DNA from: Glandiceps talaboti
Taxonomy: Eukaryota > Hemichordata > Enteropneusta > Spengelidae
Reading direction: 5' to 3'
DNA length: 64,000 bases
NCBI RefSeq assembly: GCF_964340395.1
Contig: NC_135566.1
Span: 12,086,001 to 12,150,000 of the forward strand
The translations under genes and the position numbers were made by a program. The notes beneath the pieces were generated by a model. It made no database searches. It was not told the DNA's origin and was given only the letters and a program-made list of their open reading frames with translations. The first letter of the stretch is position 1. The number at the start of each line of letters is the position of its first letter. Below, piece by piece: positions 1-45,417 of this stretch.

Positions 1-93
1 CTGTAGGTATCTTGGCTACAATATCCAACCGGAACATGTCATTTTTTTTCCAAATAATGAATAACTTGACCAAAAAACAAATTGAACATTGTT

Positions 94-136
94 TGGTGGT
101 GGGGATGGGGGGTGGGGGTGGGGGTGGGGATGGGGG
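94..136 (+). repeat. G-rich low-complexity tract
   Basis: Runs of four to six G separated by single T or A (GGGGATGGGG, GGGGGTGGGGG). Such a strand could fold into a G-quadruplex. It lies in the presumed last intron of the SLC5A-like gene; no coding signal overlaps it. The rest of 1-1321 shows no exon I can support. Confidence 0.7.
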
Positions 137-921
137 AATCAGGCTCTGAAACTAACTGGTATATATTACACACACTGCACTAGCTGGTTTATATTTACAG
201 AGTTTAACACATTGCATAAATTTTCTGCATAAACAGAAGGTTATTGTCTACGTTGTACATCTGATGAAGTATTTCGTAGAAAGATTGAATCATAAGAGGA
301 TTATTTTGTTGGTAAATTACGATAAACATTAACAGCTGACACAATACAATAATGACACTGCCATGTAACACATGTGATTTGTGAATCGCTGGAAGTATGA
401 TAGCTATCTATGTATGACCACCTACAACAAAATATGCACCTTCTGTCAAAACTGCTTCCTCAAAACCATTTTGTAATGATTGGTTTTAGCTGTCTTTTAA
501 TACGTTTATCTCCTAAGTTAACTCTCCAAAGTTATTCCTAAAGAATTTTTAGTTCTCAAGTTATTGAAACCATGATATGGTTTTGCTCAGTGAAAGGGAT
601 GCACAAGTACACACAGCCAAATATTATATCGCAAATATAATGCTAATAAATTGAAGGGTTGGCAAATTTGTAGCCATCTTCGCATATACAGCCAATGAAT
701 ATATTACATTAGGTAGTTACTCCCTTGGTTCATGTAACCCAACATTGCATATTTCAGTTTGCTCCCAATATGATCTAAAACTTAACGATGACCATGCAAG
801 ATGGTTATCACATTTCTCAATCACAGTTAGTTTGCATTGTTATCTGTGCCTCTATGTTTGTATTTGTCATCTTGTGTTGTTGGCATGATAATATACATAT
901 GTCAATGTTTATTCCTTTATT

Positions 922-925
922 TGTA

Positions 926-994
<69 letters not shown>

Positions 995-1083
995 GTACGT
1001 TTATGTGTGTATGCGTTTATGTGTGTATGTATGTATGTATGTATGTATGTATGTATGTATGTATGTATGTATGTATGCATGTA
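922..1083 (+). repeat. GTAT/GT compound microsatellite
   Basis: A (GTATGT)n tract passes into (TATG)n. Open frames on both strands here encode only Cys-Val-Tyr-Met or His-Thr-Tyr-Ile repeats and are artefacts of the microsatellite. Imperfect copies of a GAAAGTTTATGGC phrase follow at about 1086-1140. Confidence 0.9.
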
Positions 1084-1321
1084 AATGAAAGTTTATGGCC
1101 ACCATGAAAGTTCATAGCAATCATGAAAGTTTATGGCAACCCAAAGTTAATTGCGATCATAACTACAGCAAGACTATATATTCAGGACTACAGCAAGTAT
1201 ATTCAGCAAATCAAAACATCAAATAATTTAATTAAAAAGTCAGTTGTACTACAGTGCCATTAGCACCACTTTCTTTGCCAGGAGAGATTCTTGAATATTT
1301 TGTTGTATATTTCACTTGCAG

Positions 1322-1527
1322 CTGGTGAGAGTGAGTTGTCTGCAAAATGCATGGACATCATGTGTGGAGCTACAAAGGACCGTGCCCAGTTGACAAGAGA
1401 AGAAAGGAAAAAGAAAGAGATGGAAATGTGTGACATAAGACAACCTGAACGTACCAATCTTATTCTGAACATTAATGCTATTATAATGATGGCTGTCAGC
1501 ATATTCCTATGGGGATTCTTCTACTAA
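1322..1527 (+). CDS. 3' terminal coding exon of an SLC5A (SGLT-type) sodium/solute cotransporter, partial
   Basis: A pyrimidine-rich acceptor (TTTCACTTGCAG) ends at 1321, and the frame then runs to a TAA at 1525-1527. About 67 residues are encoded. The piece has a Cys-rich cytosolic loop (KCMDIMCGA), a charged stretch LTREERKKKEMEM, then a hydrophobic helix NINAIIMMAVSIFLWGFFY at the very C-terminus. This matches the SGLT C-terminal layout, where a 'TEEEEKAMKMKM'-like charged loop precedes 'LNVNGIILVTVAVF' (last transmembrane helix). The exon starts in phase 1, so one base of its first codon lies in the previous exon, outside the window. Sodium-coupled sugar or inositol transport at the plasma membrane is expected for the family; the substrate cannot be read from this tail. 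Confidence 0.8.
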
Positions 1528-2453
1528 AACCAACCAACATTTCAAGTGGAACGGATCTTTCTTTTGATTGAAAAATATAGTATGTACAAAATATATCAGA
1601 TCAAATTTAATTGTAGACAATACAATACAGTGACATGTTGTAATCTGGTAGTCTGTGGTATACACATGTCTATAGTGACATTTGGTACTCTAGTAGTCTA
1701 TGGTATACACAGGACTATAGTCACGTGTGGTGCTCTGGTAGGCAGGACTACAGTGACATTGGGCAATCTGATGGTGTGTACATGGGACTATTATTAAGTG
1801 ACATGTGGCACTCTGATAGTCTCGTACACACACAGGACTAGTCACGTGGTGCTCTGGTAGGCTATGGTATACACAGGACTACAGTGACATGTGGCACTCT
1901 GGTATGGACTACAGTCACATATGGGACTCTGGTATAGTCTACACTATGGTATACATACATGACTGTGTTGCATAGACTGCTGACATGTCAGACAAACACT
2001 GTATTGTAAAGTCTAATCATTGCATTGGTGCCTTTAATCAGACTACTTTGCTCTGCCACACATTAAAGATTCCACCTCTTAAAAGATCGATTTTAGTTGA
2101 AATTATTTGGGAGATTTTACATCTCTCATTCAATGTTGTATTTGTAGAGCTACTTAGCCTTAGGGAGTTTAGACAAGTTTTGAGGACAGAGAATGAAATG
2201 TATGTATATAGCTAGATTGAACTGTTGGTTATTTGGTGGCATGCCCTCTCGTGTGAGTGACACTCTTGGTGAAAATTTTAACAATCATTTAGGATGAAAG
2301 CCTCGGAAGGTATTCTAGCTGGGCACATTTTCACACACTTTCATTTCATGATTATTAAGAATTTATTCAAAGAGGACTTGCTTGAACAAACACTTGCCAG
2401 TCAAAACATCAAGATCATCTCTATCAATCATACTTGATATTGACAGAAATAAA
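1528..2453 (+). other. Probable 3' UTR/downstream region of the SLC5A-like gene
   Basis: Non-coding sequence after the stop. A degenerate repeat occupies 1625-1975, and an AATAAA hexamer lies at 2448-2453. Whether the transcript reaches that far is unknown. No other coding exon is supported up to 3162. Confidence 0.3.
1625..1975 (+). repeat. Degenerate tandem repeat (GTGACATxTGGxxCTCTGGTAG phrase)
   Basis: Phrases such as AGTGACAT, TGGCACTCTGGTA and GTATACACAGGACTA recur about every 45-70 bp. Units vary in length and order, so this is an old, decaying minisatellite downstream of the SLC5A-like stop codon. Confidence 0.6.
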
Positions 2454-3162
2454 TAGTCCTGACAATATCGTCATTTTTTATCAACATCATAGCATTATCA
2501 TTCATGTATCAGAAATCGACACAACAGTTCAAAATAATTTTAGAAATTTTTTGCTCAAATTTAAGTCTGATTAACAAAAATCAAGTTGAACTTCAAGTCT
2601 TGCAACATTTATGGTTTTATCGATTATATGATGCTTGTCTTTGTAACTTTTTTTTGAAATATTCGATTTTGAATACTTCGGTTAATTTTTGTTGTCAGGT
2701 ACTCATATTAAAATGATAGCTTTTATAGATTGTCGTCATTGTCGCCGACTTCTCATTTTTGCTGTTTTTCTTGTACACTTACTTTCAACGGTGAGATCAG
2801 TTTTAAGAAAAAAGCAAAATGAATGTTGTTTTTAAAAATGTTTGATGCATGCTTTGATTTTAGGTTTTTAGAGAAAGTTTTATCACGATTTAGAAGCTTT
2901 GTAAATGTCAAAATATGTATCTACCTCAGATTTTGAAAAAATTTCTGGTGTGAGAACATTTTGTTTAAATAAAAAAAAATTAATGTATGTAATTTTAGAA
3001 AGAATTATTGTCAACACCCCTTTCTTCTTCCTACATATGGACTGATCCTTTATTTTTCTATGGTGAGTTGGGTAATTTTATGGAAAAATAGTGGTTATTG
3101 GCTCAAAATTGTTATTTTGAACAAAATGTAGTAAAAGCCGAGATTTATGTGTTCATAGCTTG

Positions 3163-3517
3163 TTAAAGTGGTCATATGGATGAGGATTGGGTATTTATTT
3201 TTGATTTTTGATTTATAAAACAATTTTATCATGGCTTCCTACTTGGAAAATCAATGTGAAACAACATTGACCAAGTCTGTGTTTGTAACTCAATACATTG
3301 CAATAGGTGAATAAATGTGGAAAATGTTTGTTATTGTACGTACAATAACAAACTTTTTTACACCTTTTTTAGCTTTTTGCAGTGTATTAAGTTACAAACA
3401 CAGACTTGGCGTACTTTGTTTCACATTGATTTTTCAAATAGGAAGCCATGATAAAATTGTTTTTTTAATTAAAAATCCAAAATAAATACCAAATCTTCAT
3501 CCATATGACCACTTTAA
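3163..3517. mobile_element. Foldback MITE, family A copy 1
   Basis: Two inverted arms of about 160 bp begin TTAAAGTGGTCATATGGATG and end with its complement CATATGACCACTTTAA. The arms carry the shared internal phrase TGTTTGTAACTCAATACATT. The outer TTAA on both sides could be a TTAA (piggyBac-like) duplication, or a TA duplication with TIR AAGTGG. No transposase frame is inside, so it is non-autonomous. Four more family members lie at 13451, 28282, 36450 and 39736. Confidence 0.8.
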
Positions 3518-4765
3518 CACATATATTAGTGAAAGTTAGAGAAATTTTACAATATAAATGAAACAAGTATACTAAAGCAAATGTCTCATACAAATGGTGT
3601 TTTAAGTATTTTTCATTGTTATCACACAGCTGGCAGTACTTCTTCAGCAATGCAAATTGTCAAGAAAACAATGCAAAGTGGTACATATTTTAAAAGTTTT
3701 AATGTACCGTGTTTTTATAACTGCAGCTGTTCAAATTTGGGATATGTCACACAAATTATGTGTTAGTCCTTTTCCAAGAAAGCCAGTTTGATACAAGACA
3801 GGTCAATAATCTAAAATGTCTGCTTTTTTCCAGTGTCAATCATTGTGACTCATTTTGTATTTAGGATTCACAATAAAATTGCACACAAGTTTGACAGTCA
3901 GACAATCCAAACAGTCAAATTAAAATTTCACATTTTGAGCATCTTGTTAAAGTTGAATACAATACCAAAGGCTTTTCTGCCAAATTTAACTTATGAAATA
4001 TAACAAATCCTTTCTGCAACTTCTTGAATTTATAGTAAGTTTTAGACACATCTCAACCTCACATGGAAAGTGCCAAAATAATCAGTGTACTGCATTCCTG
4101 TTTTTTATGTTTTAGTATACTTATCTGGTAAATAAATACTCCCTAGCTGAGTAAGGAAAAAAATCACACCAAATATGGCATGCGAGCATAAACAATACTC
4201 CCTAGTCAAGTATTAAAGCAGAAAATCATACCAAATATGGAAATCATACCAAATATGGATAAGGATAGATTCATTGACCTACAGAATTGGCTTCTTGATG
4301 CAAGGTGACACATAATTACTTTTTGACACTATTGTGAACAATACGATCTTTCAAAAGTGTTGTATTTTCATGATTTGTAGCCCTTAAATGATTTTCGGAG
4401 GTGTTATTTCGAAAAATGGGTTTAAAAAAAATATGACGGGGACTTTTTTAATGTATATTAATGTAAGGTGTTCTGGATCACTAGGTGGGGGAAGAAAACA
4501 AAAAATTATAATACTTGTAGGCTGGTTTATGTAACAGCATTTATCAGTAGCAGAGTGGGTTGTCATAGCTACAGCAAAATAAGTTGCCATAGCAACCAAG
4601 ATTTGTTGTATGAGATGATTGCCATAGCAAAATGAGTTGTTGTAAAATGAGTACGTTGTTATGATCACTCAAAATTCACGTAATGATCACTTAATCTGAA
4701 TTTTTTCTTCTAACTTTTTTAAAGTCAAGTTTAAGTATAGATTACCTATGCACAGTCCTGAGGTG

Positions 4766-4859
4766 ACTGTACGATACGTCATGTCATTCTGCCTTCACGG
4801 CACCCTCCTCTCACCAGGGGTTGATTGATGTGTGAGGGCGCCCCGTCATGGCATACCTT
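4766..4859 (+). repeat. Dispersed repeat B, copy 1
   Basis: It shares with 5336-5420 an ordered series of blocks: GATACxTCATGTC, CTCTGCC or TTCTGCC, GATGTGTGAGGGCGCCCC and TCATGGCATACCTT. Same orientation, about 570 bp apart; either a dispersed element or an old duplication. The start and end are approximate. Confidence 0.6.
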
Positions 4860-5335
4860 CAAGACTAAGTCCTGAAGGACTGTGATATATGGTAGAATCA
4901 GTTGCAGAAGGTGAGCTGAGAGTAAGAAGTTGATAGTATGAACTATCAGTTTGTGCTGTAGATTCATGAGTATAGTAAAGAAGCATCGCAGTACTGTATG
5001 TTGCATAACAGTTGTCATGTGCAACAGATTTCTCATGAAAGAAGATGCTATAGAATGTATTTGATTTAATCAGCCATCTTTATCTATTAATGAATACATG
5101 TCAGTCACTTTGTTACTAAGTATATGTACGGTGACTTTATTGTGTACTTGTTACTAATGTATGCGTACATTAAATGTTTACTGTACACTTTCACAGTACA
5201 TTTATAAAAAATAGAAATTAGTTATATTTTGTCACAAATTGATGTTGTGATGTGCGTCCCATAATTCATACTTCGTTATTTGTTTATGACCATACATTGT
5301 ATGAATTACTACAAACACAAGTAACACATATGTTA

Positions 5336-5420
5336 GACTGCAAGATACATCATGTCGCTCTGCCCTCAGCTATGAACGAGGTTGGCCGATGTGTGAGGGC
5401 GCCCCATCATGGCATACCTT
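5336..5420 (+). repeat. Dispersed repeat B, copy 2
   Basis: Second copy of the block series seen at 4766-4859, including GATGTGTGAGGGCGCCCC and TCATGGCATACCTT. GC-rich compared with its surroundings, which suggests an inserted element. Confidence 0.6.
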
Positions 5421-5742
5421 TACAGTATATGGCTATACAACAAGATACAGTTTTTCAGTTGGAGTGTTGTCAGACTACGCATTCTTGACAGCAAACAAAG
5501 CAATAGCAAGAAAGTGAAAAAAAATAATACAATTTTGAGGGATAACATAATCTTGAATCCCATTAACCTGAAATAAACTTGAGAATCATAATTTTTTTAT
5601 CTCAGTGAAATCGCTTACCAGTCATACAGATTTTTGCTGTCACATTTCTGTTGTTTGTCTATTATGAGGTATTGGTTTTTTACTTTTTCCGCAACTGTAG
5701 AATTGTTTTTTTTTTTCAATTGAGGATTATTTTAAATTTCAG

Positions 5743-5795
5743 TAGTATACCTACGTACTGTAAATGAAATAGAAGAAGATATATATGCCGACCAG
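5743..5795 (+). CDS. Candidate internal exon of an unrecognised gene
   Basis: Acceptor TTTAAATTTCAG and donor CAG|GTATTT bracket a frame reading VYLRTVNEIEEDIYADQ, preceded by two bases completing a split codon. It ends on a codon boundary and can join in phase to 6949-7020. Function unknown. One short open exon could arise by chance, so support comes only from the chain of three. Confidence 0.35.
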
Positions 5796-6176
5796 GTATT
5801 TGCTGTGTTGTTTGATTTGGACAGTCTGACGTAATAATACATTATGTTTTAGTGGTCGGTCATGAAACTATCTTTATACTATGGCTGCCTTTACACTATT
5901 ATCATATACCCAGTATCGCTTCCAATGCAATGCAATGGAGAGCACAGGCATCGAACCTGGGCAATAATTTTCCATATCACACCCTGGCACATTTTGCCCA
6001 AATATGGCAAGTGGCACACTTGTCGATATCCATTTGCTCAGTGATCTGGCATTGTTATTTTCTTCGTTGTCTTTATGGTTTTTTTTTTTGCGAAAAACAT
6101 AATATTTCACTGACAATGTACGTAGTTCTGTGATTCAGGTGATGTTTCTGTGCCACTACACGGGGCATATGATAAA

Positions 6177-6300
6177 ACCTTTACGGCCCAGATATTGGAT
6201 TTGTTGACCTCAGTCATACGGTTTACAGGCCCTCCTAAAGTTGGGCCCTTCCATCGCACAACCTCAGTCTGCAAAACCAATATCCAGGCCGTAAAAGATT
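6177..6300. repeat. Short foldback element (inverted repeat)
   Basis: The left arm holds CCTTTACGGCCCAGATATTGG and the right arm its imperfect complement CCAATATCCAGGCCGTAAAAG, with about 75 bp between. It looks like a small MITE or decayed hairpin in an intergenic or intronic position. Confidence 0.55.
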
Positions 6301-6948
6301 AATAGTGTATGTAGTTTGCTTGTTAGTATATAGAGTTATTTGTAAAGTATAAAGTTATCAAAAGATATTTTGGTATTACTTTTCATTATGGGTTTGTAAA
6401 TACTATGTTACCATGGCAATAACTGATTTATGGTTCAGTTAATTGAATTTTCACTTTAAATTCATTATTAGTTTTCAGTTGGATGAATTTTGATTTGTGG
6501 TACTCCAGTGATTATGGTTAATATTTAGTTCAGATAGAAAAAATGTAATGAAATATGTACATGTACATAATAAAGTCATGTAGATTCTCTTTATAGTTTT
6601 CAGTTGGAAGTTATACTAGACCAGCTTTCATTCAGGTTCCTGTAAAACTACTAATTGTCATTCTTGATATGAAGTGATAATTGTCTTGTAATTCTCCACT
6701 TTTCCTTCAAAATGTTGTAGTGTAATACTGTTTGGGACTTTCAAACCACAAATATATTGTGTTACTGGTACTGGCACCTAATATACTAGAGAAATGGTGT
6801 CAAAGTAAACAAAAGAAACAGTTTCTCATATTTCTGACTCTGGGGGCGCTGTACACATCGGAAGTTTTAGGAATCTCAGGGATGATTTAACATTGTTGAT
6901 GAAAAATAATGTGATCCAAAAATAATTTGTTCAGCCTAGTTTTTACAG

Positions 6949-7020
6949 ACAGAGGATGATCTTGAGGAAGAGCTAGAATGTAGTGATATACTGGATATTA
7001 TTTATCATCAGGAGACAAAG
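6949..7020 (+). CDS. Candidate internal exon of an unrecognised gene
   Basis: A good acceptor (TTTTTACAG) and donor (AAAG|GTAGTA) flank exactly 24 codons reading TEDDLEEELECSDILDII then YHQETK. The acidic, amphipathic composition looks protein-coding. It joins in phase 0 to both neighbours. I do not recognise the family. Confidence 0.4.
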
Positions 7021-7709
7021 GTAGTAACTTGCTGGCTATCACTCGTAAAAATAAGAATGGCTAAATAGAGTTCTTGGATCACAGTTTTCATGGTGCATAT
7101 TTTGGAAGGGAATACATAAATATTATTCATTTTGTTATTTGAAACTGTACTCTTGTTGGTTGGTTATTTCTACTAATAAAGTAATAATTCATCTTAGAAA
7201 TGTATGTTGTATATTATTAGTGTTGTGTCCACAAATAGCTTTGTGGTGTTCTCCCCAAGGTTGATTGCAAAGACCGTGACTAATTTGCATAAATATTTAC
7301 ATACCAATACCAGTAATTTGCATAATTATTTGCATAATGATCAATATATTACATACATCTTCAACATTGAAATATACTCTGACATGTTTAAATTTAACAT
7401 ATTAAGACATGGACATCGGGATCAGCCACTTCTCTTCATGTGAAAATATTATTATAATATTGTTATGCAAAGAAGCATCAATGAAGCAATGGACTGACTA
7501 TGAACTCAGGTGATTTATTTCTACACTAACTAACTGGAATACTTCAAATTATTGTGAAACTTTAAAAAGTTTTAGATGCAGTTCAAGCAATTAATACATC
7601 CATTATACAAAATTTCACATTTTTCTAGCTGCATACTGAATTATAAGGACCTGCGTATTGCAAATTTGCTTCACATGTAACTTTGTGCAATGGATTTTAT
7701 GTTTCCCAG

Positions 7710-7787
7710 GGAGTTGAGGATGCATTAGCAGTTCTGTTTGTGTCACTATTGGTCTATGCCAGGGGAAATGTGCTATATAAAAACTAA
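7710..7787 (+). CDS. Candidate terminal exon of an unrecognised gene
   Basis: Acceptor TATGTTTCCCAG is followed by a frame reading GVEDALAVLFVSLLVYARGN then VLYKN and TAA (7785-7787). The segment has a hydrophobic helix. An ATTAAA overlaps the stop region; no AATAAA follows closely. With 5743-5795 and 6949-7020 it would give a C-terminus of about 66 residues. A possible upstream exon at 3632-3681 (TATCACACAG acceptor) is also phase-compatible but weaker. Confidence 0.35.
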   Translation, partial: GVEDALAVLFVSLLVYARGNVLYKN

Positions 7788-7799
7788 TTAAACATTATT

Positions 7800-8333
7800 A
7801 TCAATCTCATTGAAATTGCAATATTTTCAACTATTTTGATAAGATGGTTGAACTAGCTTGCTGTGAAGAGAGGGGATTTGGTTAATTCACATACTACCAT
7901 CATATTCACCTGAGAGATAGACTCCACTGTGATGGATGAGATCAGTTGCTATTGGTTACAATCATCATCATCATCATGCGCTTCAACTGCCATCACCAGC
8001 TCGTATGATAAATTGTTTATCAGATGAATGAACATACCATACTGGTCTGTGATTTAAACTTGTGGCATATTTGAGCATTGTCATTCATACAATATATAAA
8101 CATCGAAGGTACATATGTAGACGATAAACGAGGCACATACTACGACATTATTCGTGTTCAAGTTCGAGTTCAAGTGGATGGATGATCGATCTGGTGCAGC
8201 TCGGCATGTCAGTGGGCAGTGATTGATAACGCCACCTAGTGTTGTGTTCTAAAATCGTAACGCCTACATCTAGCATCTGCGCATGTTTACATACAGCAGA
8301 AGAAAAACAACACACAGCGCACAGAGAGCGGGC
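7800..8333 (+). promoter_or_regulatory. Probable LIMK promoter and 5' UTR region
   Basis: This region lies directly upstream of the LIMK initiator ATG at 8334. It holds a (CAT)n run at 7964-7977 and is richer in CpG and GC from about 8150 onward than the flanking AT-rich DNA. No TATA box or transcription start can be fixed from sequence alone. Confidence 0.35.
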
Positions 8334-41220
<32,887 letters not shown>

Positions 41221-41338
41221 TCGTGAATGTCACGAACTTTGAACCCTCAATTGTCAGCAGCTGAAGGAATATCAAGTCAGATAGAGCTGCTCTGGTTCTC
41301 CTAGCAAGAAAACAACATAGAAAATAGTCTGTGGCAAT

Positions 41339-41344
41339 AATAAA
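41339..41344 (+). terminator. Candidate LIMK polyadenylation signal
   Basis: AATAAA 119 bp after the stop codon. Other A-rich hexamers follow further downstream, so alternative sites are possible. Confidence 0.45.
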
Positions 41345-41597
41345 CTGGAGATGAAATATTTAGAGTACAGATTAAACTTTGTTAATCTACCAATTGTGTA
41401 TTGAAAGTACATTTTGTTATTAAAAAGGGTTACATGCATTTTATACAAATGGACAAGTTAAATAAGCTGTAATATTAGATAGCAAATTTACTTTCAGCCA
41501 GTGGTTTTGTATGTTGGCATCTTGTAGACTTTGTCATGCGAAAGTCATAGAAAATTAATTTTATTGCATTGAGAATATACTTTGACAAAATGCAGAT

Positions 41598-41646
41598 AGA
41601 ATTCTGAATAACCTATGCTGCAACGTTATTGTGATTTAGTATGTTG

Positions 41647-41704
<58 letters not shown>

Positions 41705-41805
41705 CATACATACATACACACACATTCTCAAAATGCAGATAGACGTAAGACAGTAGTTCTGAATAACCTATGCTGCAGCAATATTGTAATTTAGTATGTT
41801 GAATG

Positions 41806-41850
<45 letters not shown>
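41598..41850 (+). repeat. Direct duplication of about 155 bp with two (CA)n arrays
   Basis: AATTCTGAATAACCTATGCTGCAACG...TTAGTATGTTGAA followed by (CA)n occurs at 41598-41725 and again, with TTCTGAATAACCTATGCTGC, at 41757-41850. The unit includes the CA tract, so the microsatellite was duplicated with its flank. Confidence 0.85.
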
Positions 41851-41851
<1 letters not shown>

Positions 41852-41950
41852 GCTACAAATAAAAATGAAACTCAGTACTGTTGATTTCATAGTCAACATT
41901 TCTTCCATGCCATTCTTTTGCCAGGTTTTAACTCTTCATCCCTGTCCTGC

Positions 41951-41997
41951 TTTTTTTTTCTTTTTTTTTTTTTTTTTGGGGGGGGGGGGGGGGGGGG
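41951..41997 (+). repeat. T9CT17-G20 homopolymer junction
   Basis: A T tract with one C passes straight into 20 G. Strong G-quadruplex potential on the + strand. Downstream of LIMK. Confidence 0.9.
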
Positions 41998-41999
41998 AG

Positions 42000-44214
42000 A
42001 AAACCTGTGAAACTGGGAAATCACGCACAAACAGTACTCAATATTGCTGGCTATTTAAAATGAACTGAACTCTGTCACACACAGAATGTGTATTTTTTAA
42101 AATAGCATCTACAAACATTAGTGTCATTTTACAGCACATTGCACCCAATTTTAATAGGTTTTGCCATATTCAATCAAAGTATTAGCTAGTACCATAGAGA
42201 GTGGAGAAGCCACTGTCTATCTAGCACTTTTTATTTAAAGACGATGTTTTCGATTGAATATAATCATGAAGCAGATGCTGATATGTTTCATTCATATAAT
42301 GCAATGCAAGATTAGCTGCCATATACTTTAGAGTAGTACAAATGCCGAACATATATAGAGCCCTCATAGATGTAACTTTTATAGCCTATCTGAGGAACAA
42401 TGTAAGCTTTATCTATTGTAACCAAAAACTGTTTCCATGATAGATTGATTCTATTACAGAAGCTCTTTATTTTTAAAACTCTTTGCTTAAAAAAACCGAG
42501 TTTGGTTATGGTAGAGGGCTCCTTTCCAGTGTGGGTCAGATACAAACACAGCCCTGTACATGTAATCTACTGTCTGTTCTGTACAAACTATATAATACAT
42601 TTATATCATATTTATATCATTGTTAAAGATTCCAGTTATGTTTTTTATCTGCAGCTTCTGTATTTTATAAAATTTATACATTTATTTCCAGAAAAAAGTT
42701 TATATGTATAGAAGCATTTAGTTTAAAAACTTTTTAACTTTAACATAATAAAAAATATGAAACGGCATAGAATTCATATTCAATGATGGGGTCTGTCTCC
42801 AACTCTAAACTGATGGGGTATGTTGTCAACTGCAATAAGGCAGTCTATCTCCATAACTGTTTTATGTCAGAGACCAAGGTGTCGTTAGTGTTTACCTTAC
42901 ACATAGCAAACAAGTACATATTGTATATCACAGAGTATATATTTTCTCCTACTGTTTCTACTATTCCTCTTGTACATGTATTTTGTGTGTGCTGAATTTT
43001 AGTAATTATGTACTGTCAAGTTAAAGAGAATAGGTGATGTATATTTTGTAGTGTGTTAGTATCAACCAGTACTGCTAAAACCATAATTTTCCAAGGAGCC
43101 AGTCATTTTGTTTCCCCATAGTTACTGCTGCTGACTGAAGAGCGCCCTCAGCGGCCATTCATAAATCTAGAATTTCAGTGAAGTGGACCAGAAAGTTTAA
43201 ATGCAAAAAATTGTTATTTACATGATGTGTAATTTGGTCAGTTTATTTAATTATTTGACAATATAAAAGTACATTTGTATTGGACCAAGAGATGTTAATC
43301 ATGACGAGAGTACCAAAGGAGGGTTTCTGAAAACGGCGATGTCTGTGTCATAGCTTACCTTTGGACGTGTAGGACTAACATTTCAACATTATTTCTGCTA
43401 TTCTAACTGACATTTTGATTTTTTGGATTTCTGTTCCATCCAACAAGTCTACTCTAACTCTTCACTCGCACTGGTCTTGAATGGCTTTCCACAATACATT
43501 GTGATTGGTCGAATACATAATTAGACATATTGAAATCATGCAATTAGGTCACATGATGAATCCATAATTAGGTGTTTTCATGAGAGGTTACATGGGAAAC
43601 AGATTCTATTCTATTCTAATTTATGTTAATGTTTTGTGCATGTTATGTGTATCGGGGCTTGGCCTAATGAGTGAAAGTTGGAGTAGACTTGTTGGACGGA
43701 GCGAAAATTGCACAAATCAAAATATCAGTTATGATAGCGGTAATAGTGTTGTAGTATTAGTCCAACATGTGTACAGGTAGGCTATCTGCATCAGAGTGTG
43801 ACAAAAACTTGATTTATAATTCACAGAATTAGTGATTGACTCACTATTTGAAATAAAATGCCATTGTATTATTTGTATGTAAACATTTATTATAATCATG
43901 TATATATTCCAGACCTTATATAGTACTGTACATTTCTGTTTGACAACAATGGTCCTACAGCACAATCACAATTGATATACTGTACATTATTTTATCTAAG
44001 GAAGCAGTTTTAAGTTTGAGCAGTTATATGGCAAGAATAAAAGATATGAAAGTCGTAAATGAAGATTGGCGATTGTTAAAATCCAAGTTTCATTTGTTTT
44101 TCTTCATTTTTTCCAACAAATGACCTTGGCATTTGAATTTAGAAGTTTTAATAAAGGTTTTTAGTACTTGTACAGAAATCAAAATGTGAGGGCTTCATTA
44201 CTAATATCTACATA
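42000..44214. other. Intergenic or extended 3' UTR, no gene seen
   Basis: No conserved exon. A pair of inverted phrases AAGTCTACTCTAACTC (43445) and GAGTAGACTTGTTGGACGG (43681) marks a small foldback around 43437-43701. Confidence 0.4.
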
Positions 44215-44440
44215 ATATGAATTATACCATGCATAAGCCAAAAATATGGAATATATACCCTGCTCGTTCTACATCACGACAATGTGCATCTATGTCAAGG
44301 CAACACGTGTCTACGTCACTGGTTCTACTCTGTTCAAAATATTAGTCAAAACATTCAAAATTGCCATTATTTTCCCCAATTTTTCTTTGATATTACCAGC
44401 AGGGGTATAATTATGTTATTCCCGAATAAAATACTCGGGG
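44215..44440 (-). repeat. Dispersed repeat C, copy 3 (inverted)
   Basis: Read on the - strand it matches 16540-16915 and 20230-20455: TAACATAATTATACC, CCAGTGACGTAGACACG, and TATTCCATATTTTTGGC. Orientation is opposite to the other two copies. Confidence 0.55.
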
Positions 44441-44721
44441 TTTTGACAGTAAGGGCTTTGTTTTGGACAAAAAAACAGTGTTACCCAAAAGTGTTGTGTT
44501 AAAACCAAGAAATGGGCAAGGACCTGTACTACAATTATCAGTTATAATCAGTAAATAACCAATCCAAAAGTGTTATATCCAGTATATATGATGTATATAA
44601 ACTCAGTATATGTAATGCGTCTATGCTGGAGTAAACAGTGCTCAATACATATGTATGTAGAGCAGTGTAAATACAAGTCTGCAGAGAACAGTGATCGATG
44701 CAATATTAGTAGCAGAGCATT

Positions 44722-44948
<227 letters not shown>

Positions 44949-45417
44949 CATGCTGCTTTATATTTGTACATGAAATCCCTGTGAATTGTATCATTTTACA
45001 GCACTCTTATAACCTAGAATCCAGGCGAATGGGGATTTTGTGTTTTGATTTCCATGAACGCTTCTCTTGGGGAATATTGTCTAATTTCTATACATGTAGA
45101 ATGCCATTACTTATTGTTTTTCTATCTTTCTACAAAAGGGAAAACAATGACATACACTGACAAAGGAAGGAAAAAGACAAACCATTGCAGGCTGCAAAGA
45201 AAAAATAGTAGGAAAGCAGACTCCATGCATTTTTAGTGACATACATTGCAATGGTTTAGAAGGTGAAAGTACTCATGAAACCTAGAATAATAACAACAAG
45301 AAGTATATTTTTTAGTTACAAAACAGGCATTACTACATTCAATTATAATAACATTGTGTTAGTAGGATAATCCGGATATGAGATTTCTCTAACACAATGT
45401 AGACCTGATCCAGAAGT

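Noticed and set aside
817-1107. Overlapping open frames on both strands with Cys/Val/Met or His/Thr repeats
   Set aside because: They are produced by the GT/TATG microsatellite; no splice sites, start context or domain.
3632-3681. Exon AGSTSSAMQIVKKTMQS upstream of the candidate small gene
   Set aside because: Phase fits, but it is 50 bp long, its donor (GTACAT) is weak and two frames are open, so chance is likely. Left as a lead only.
5930-6020. Possible tRNA on the - strand (GGTTCGATGCC B-box-like string)
   Set aside because: No A box at the right distance and no acceptor or anticodon stem could be paired.
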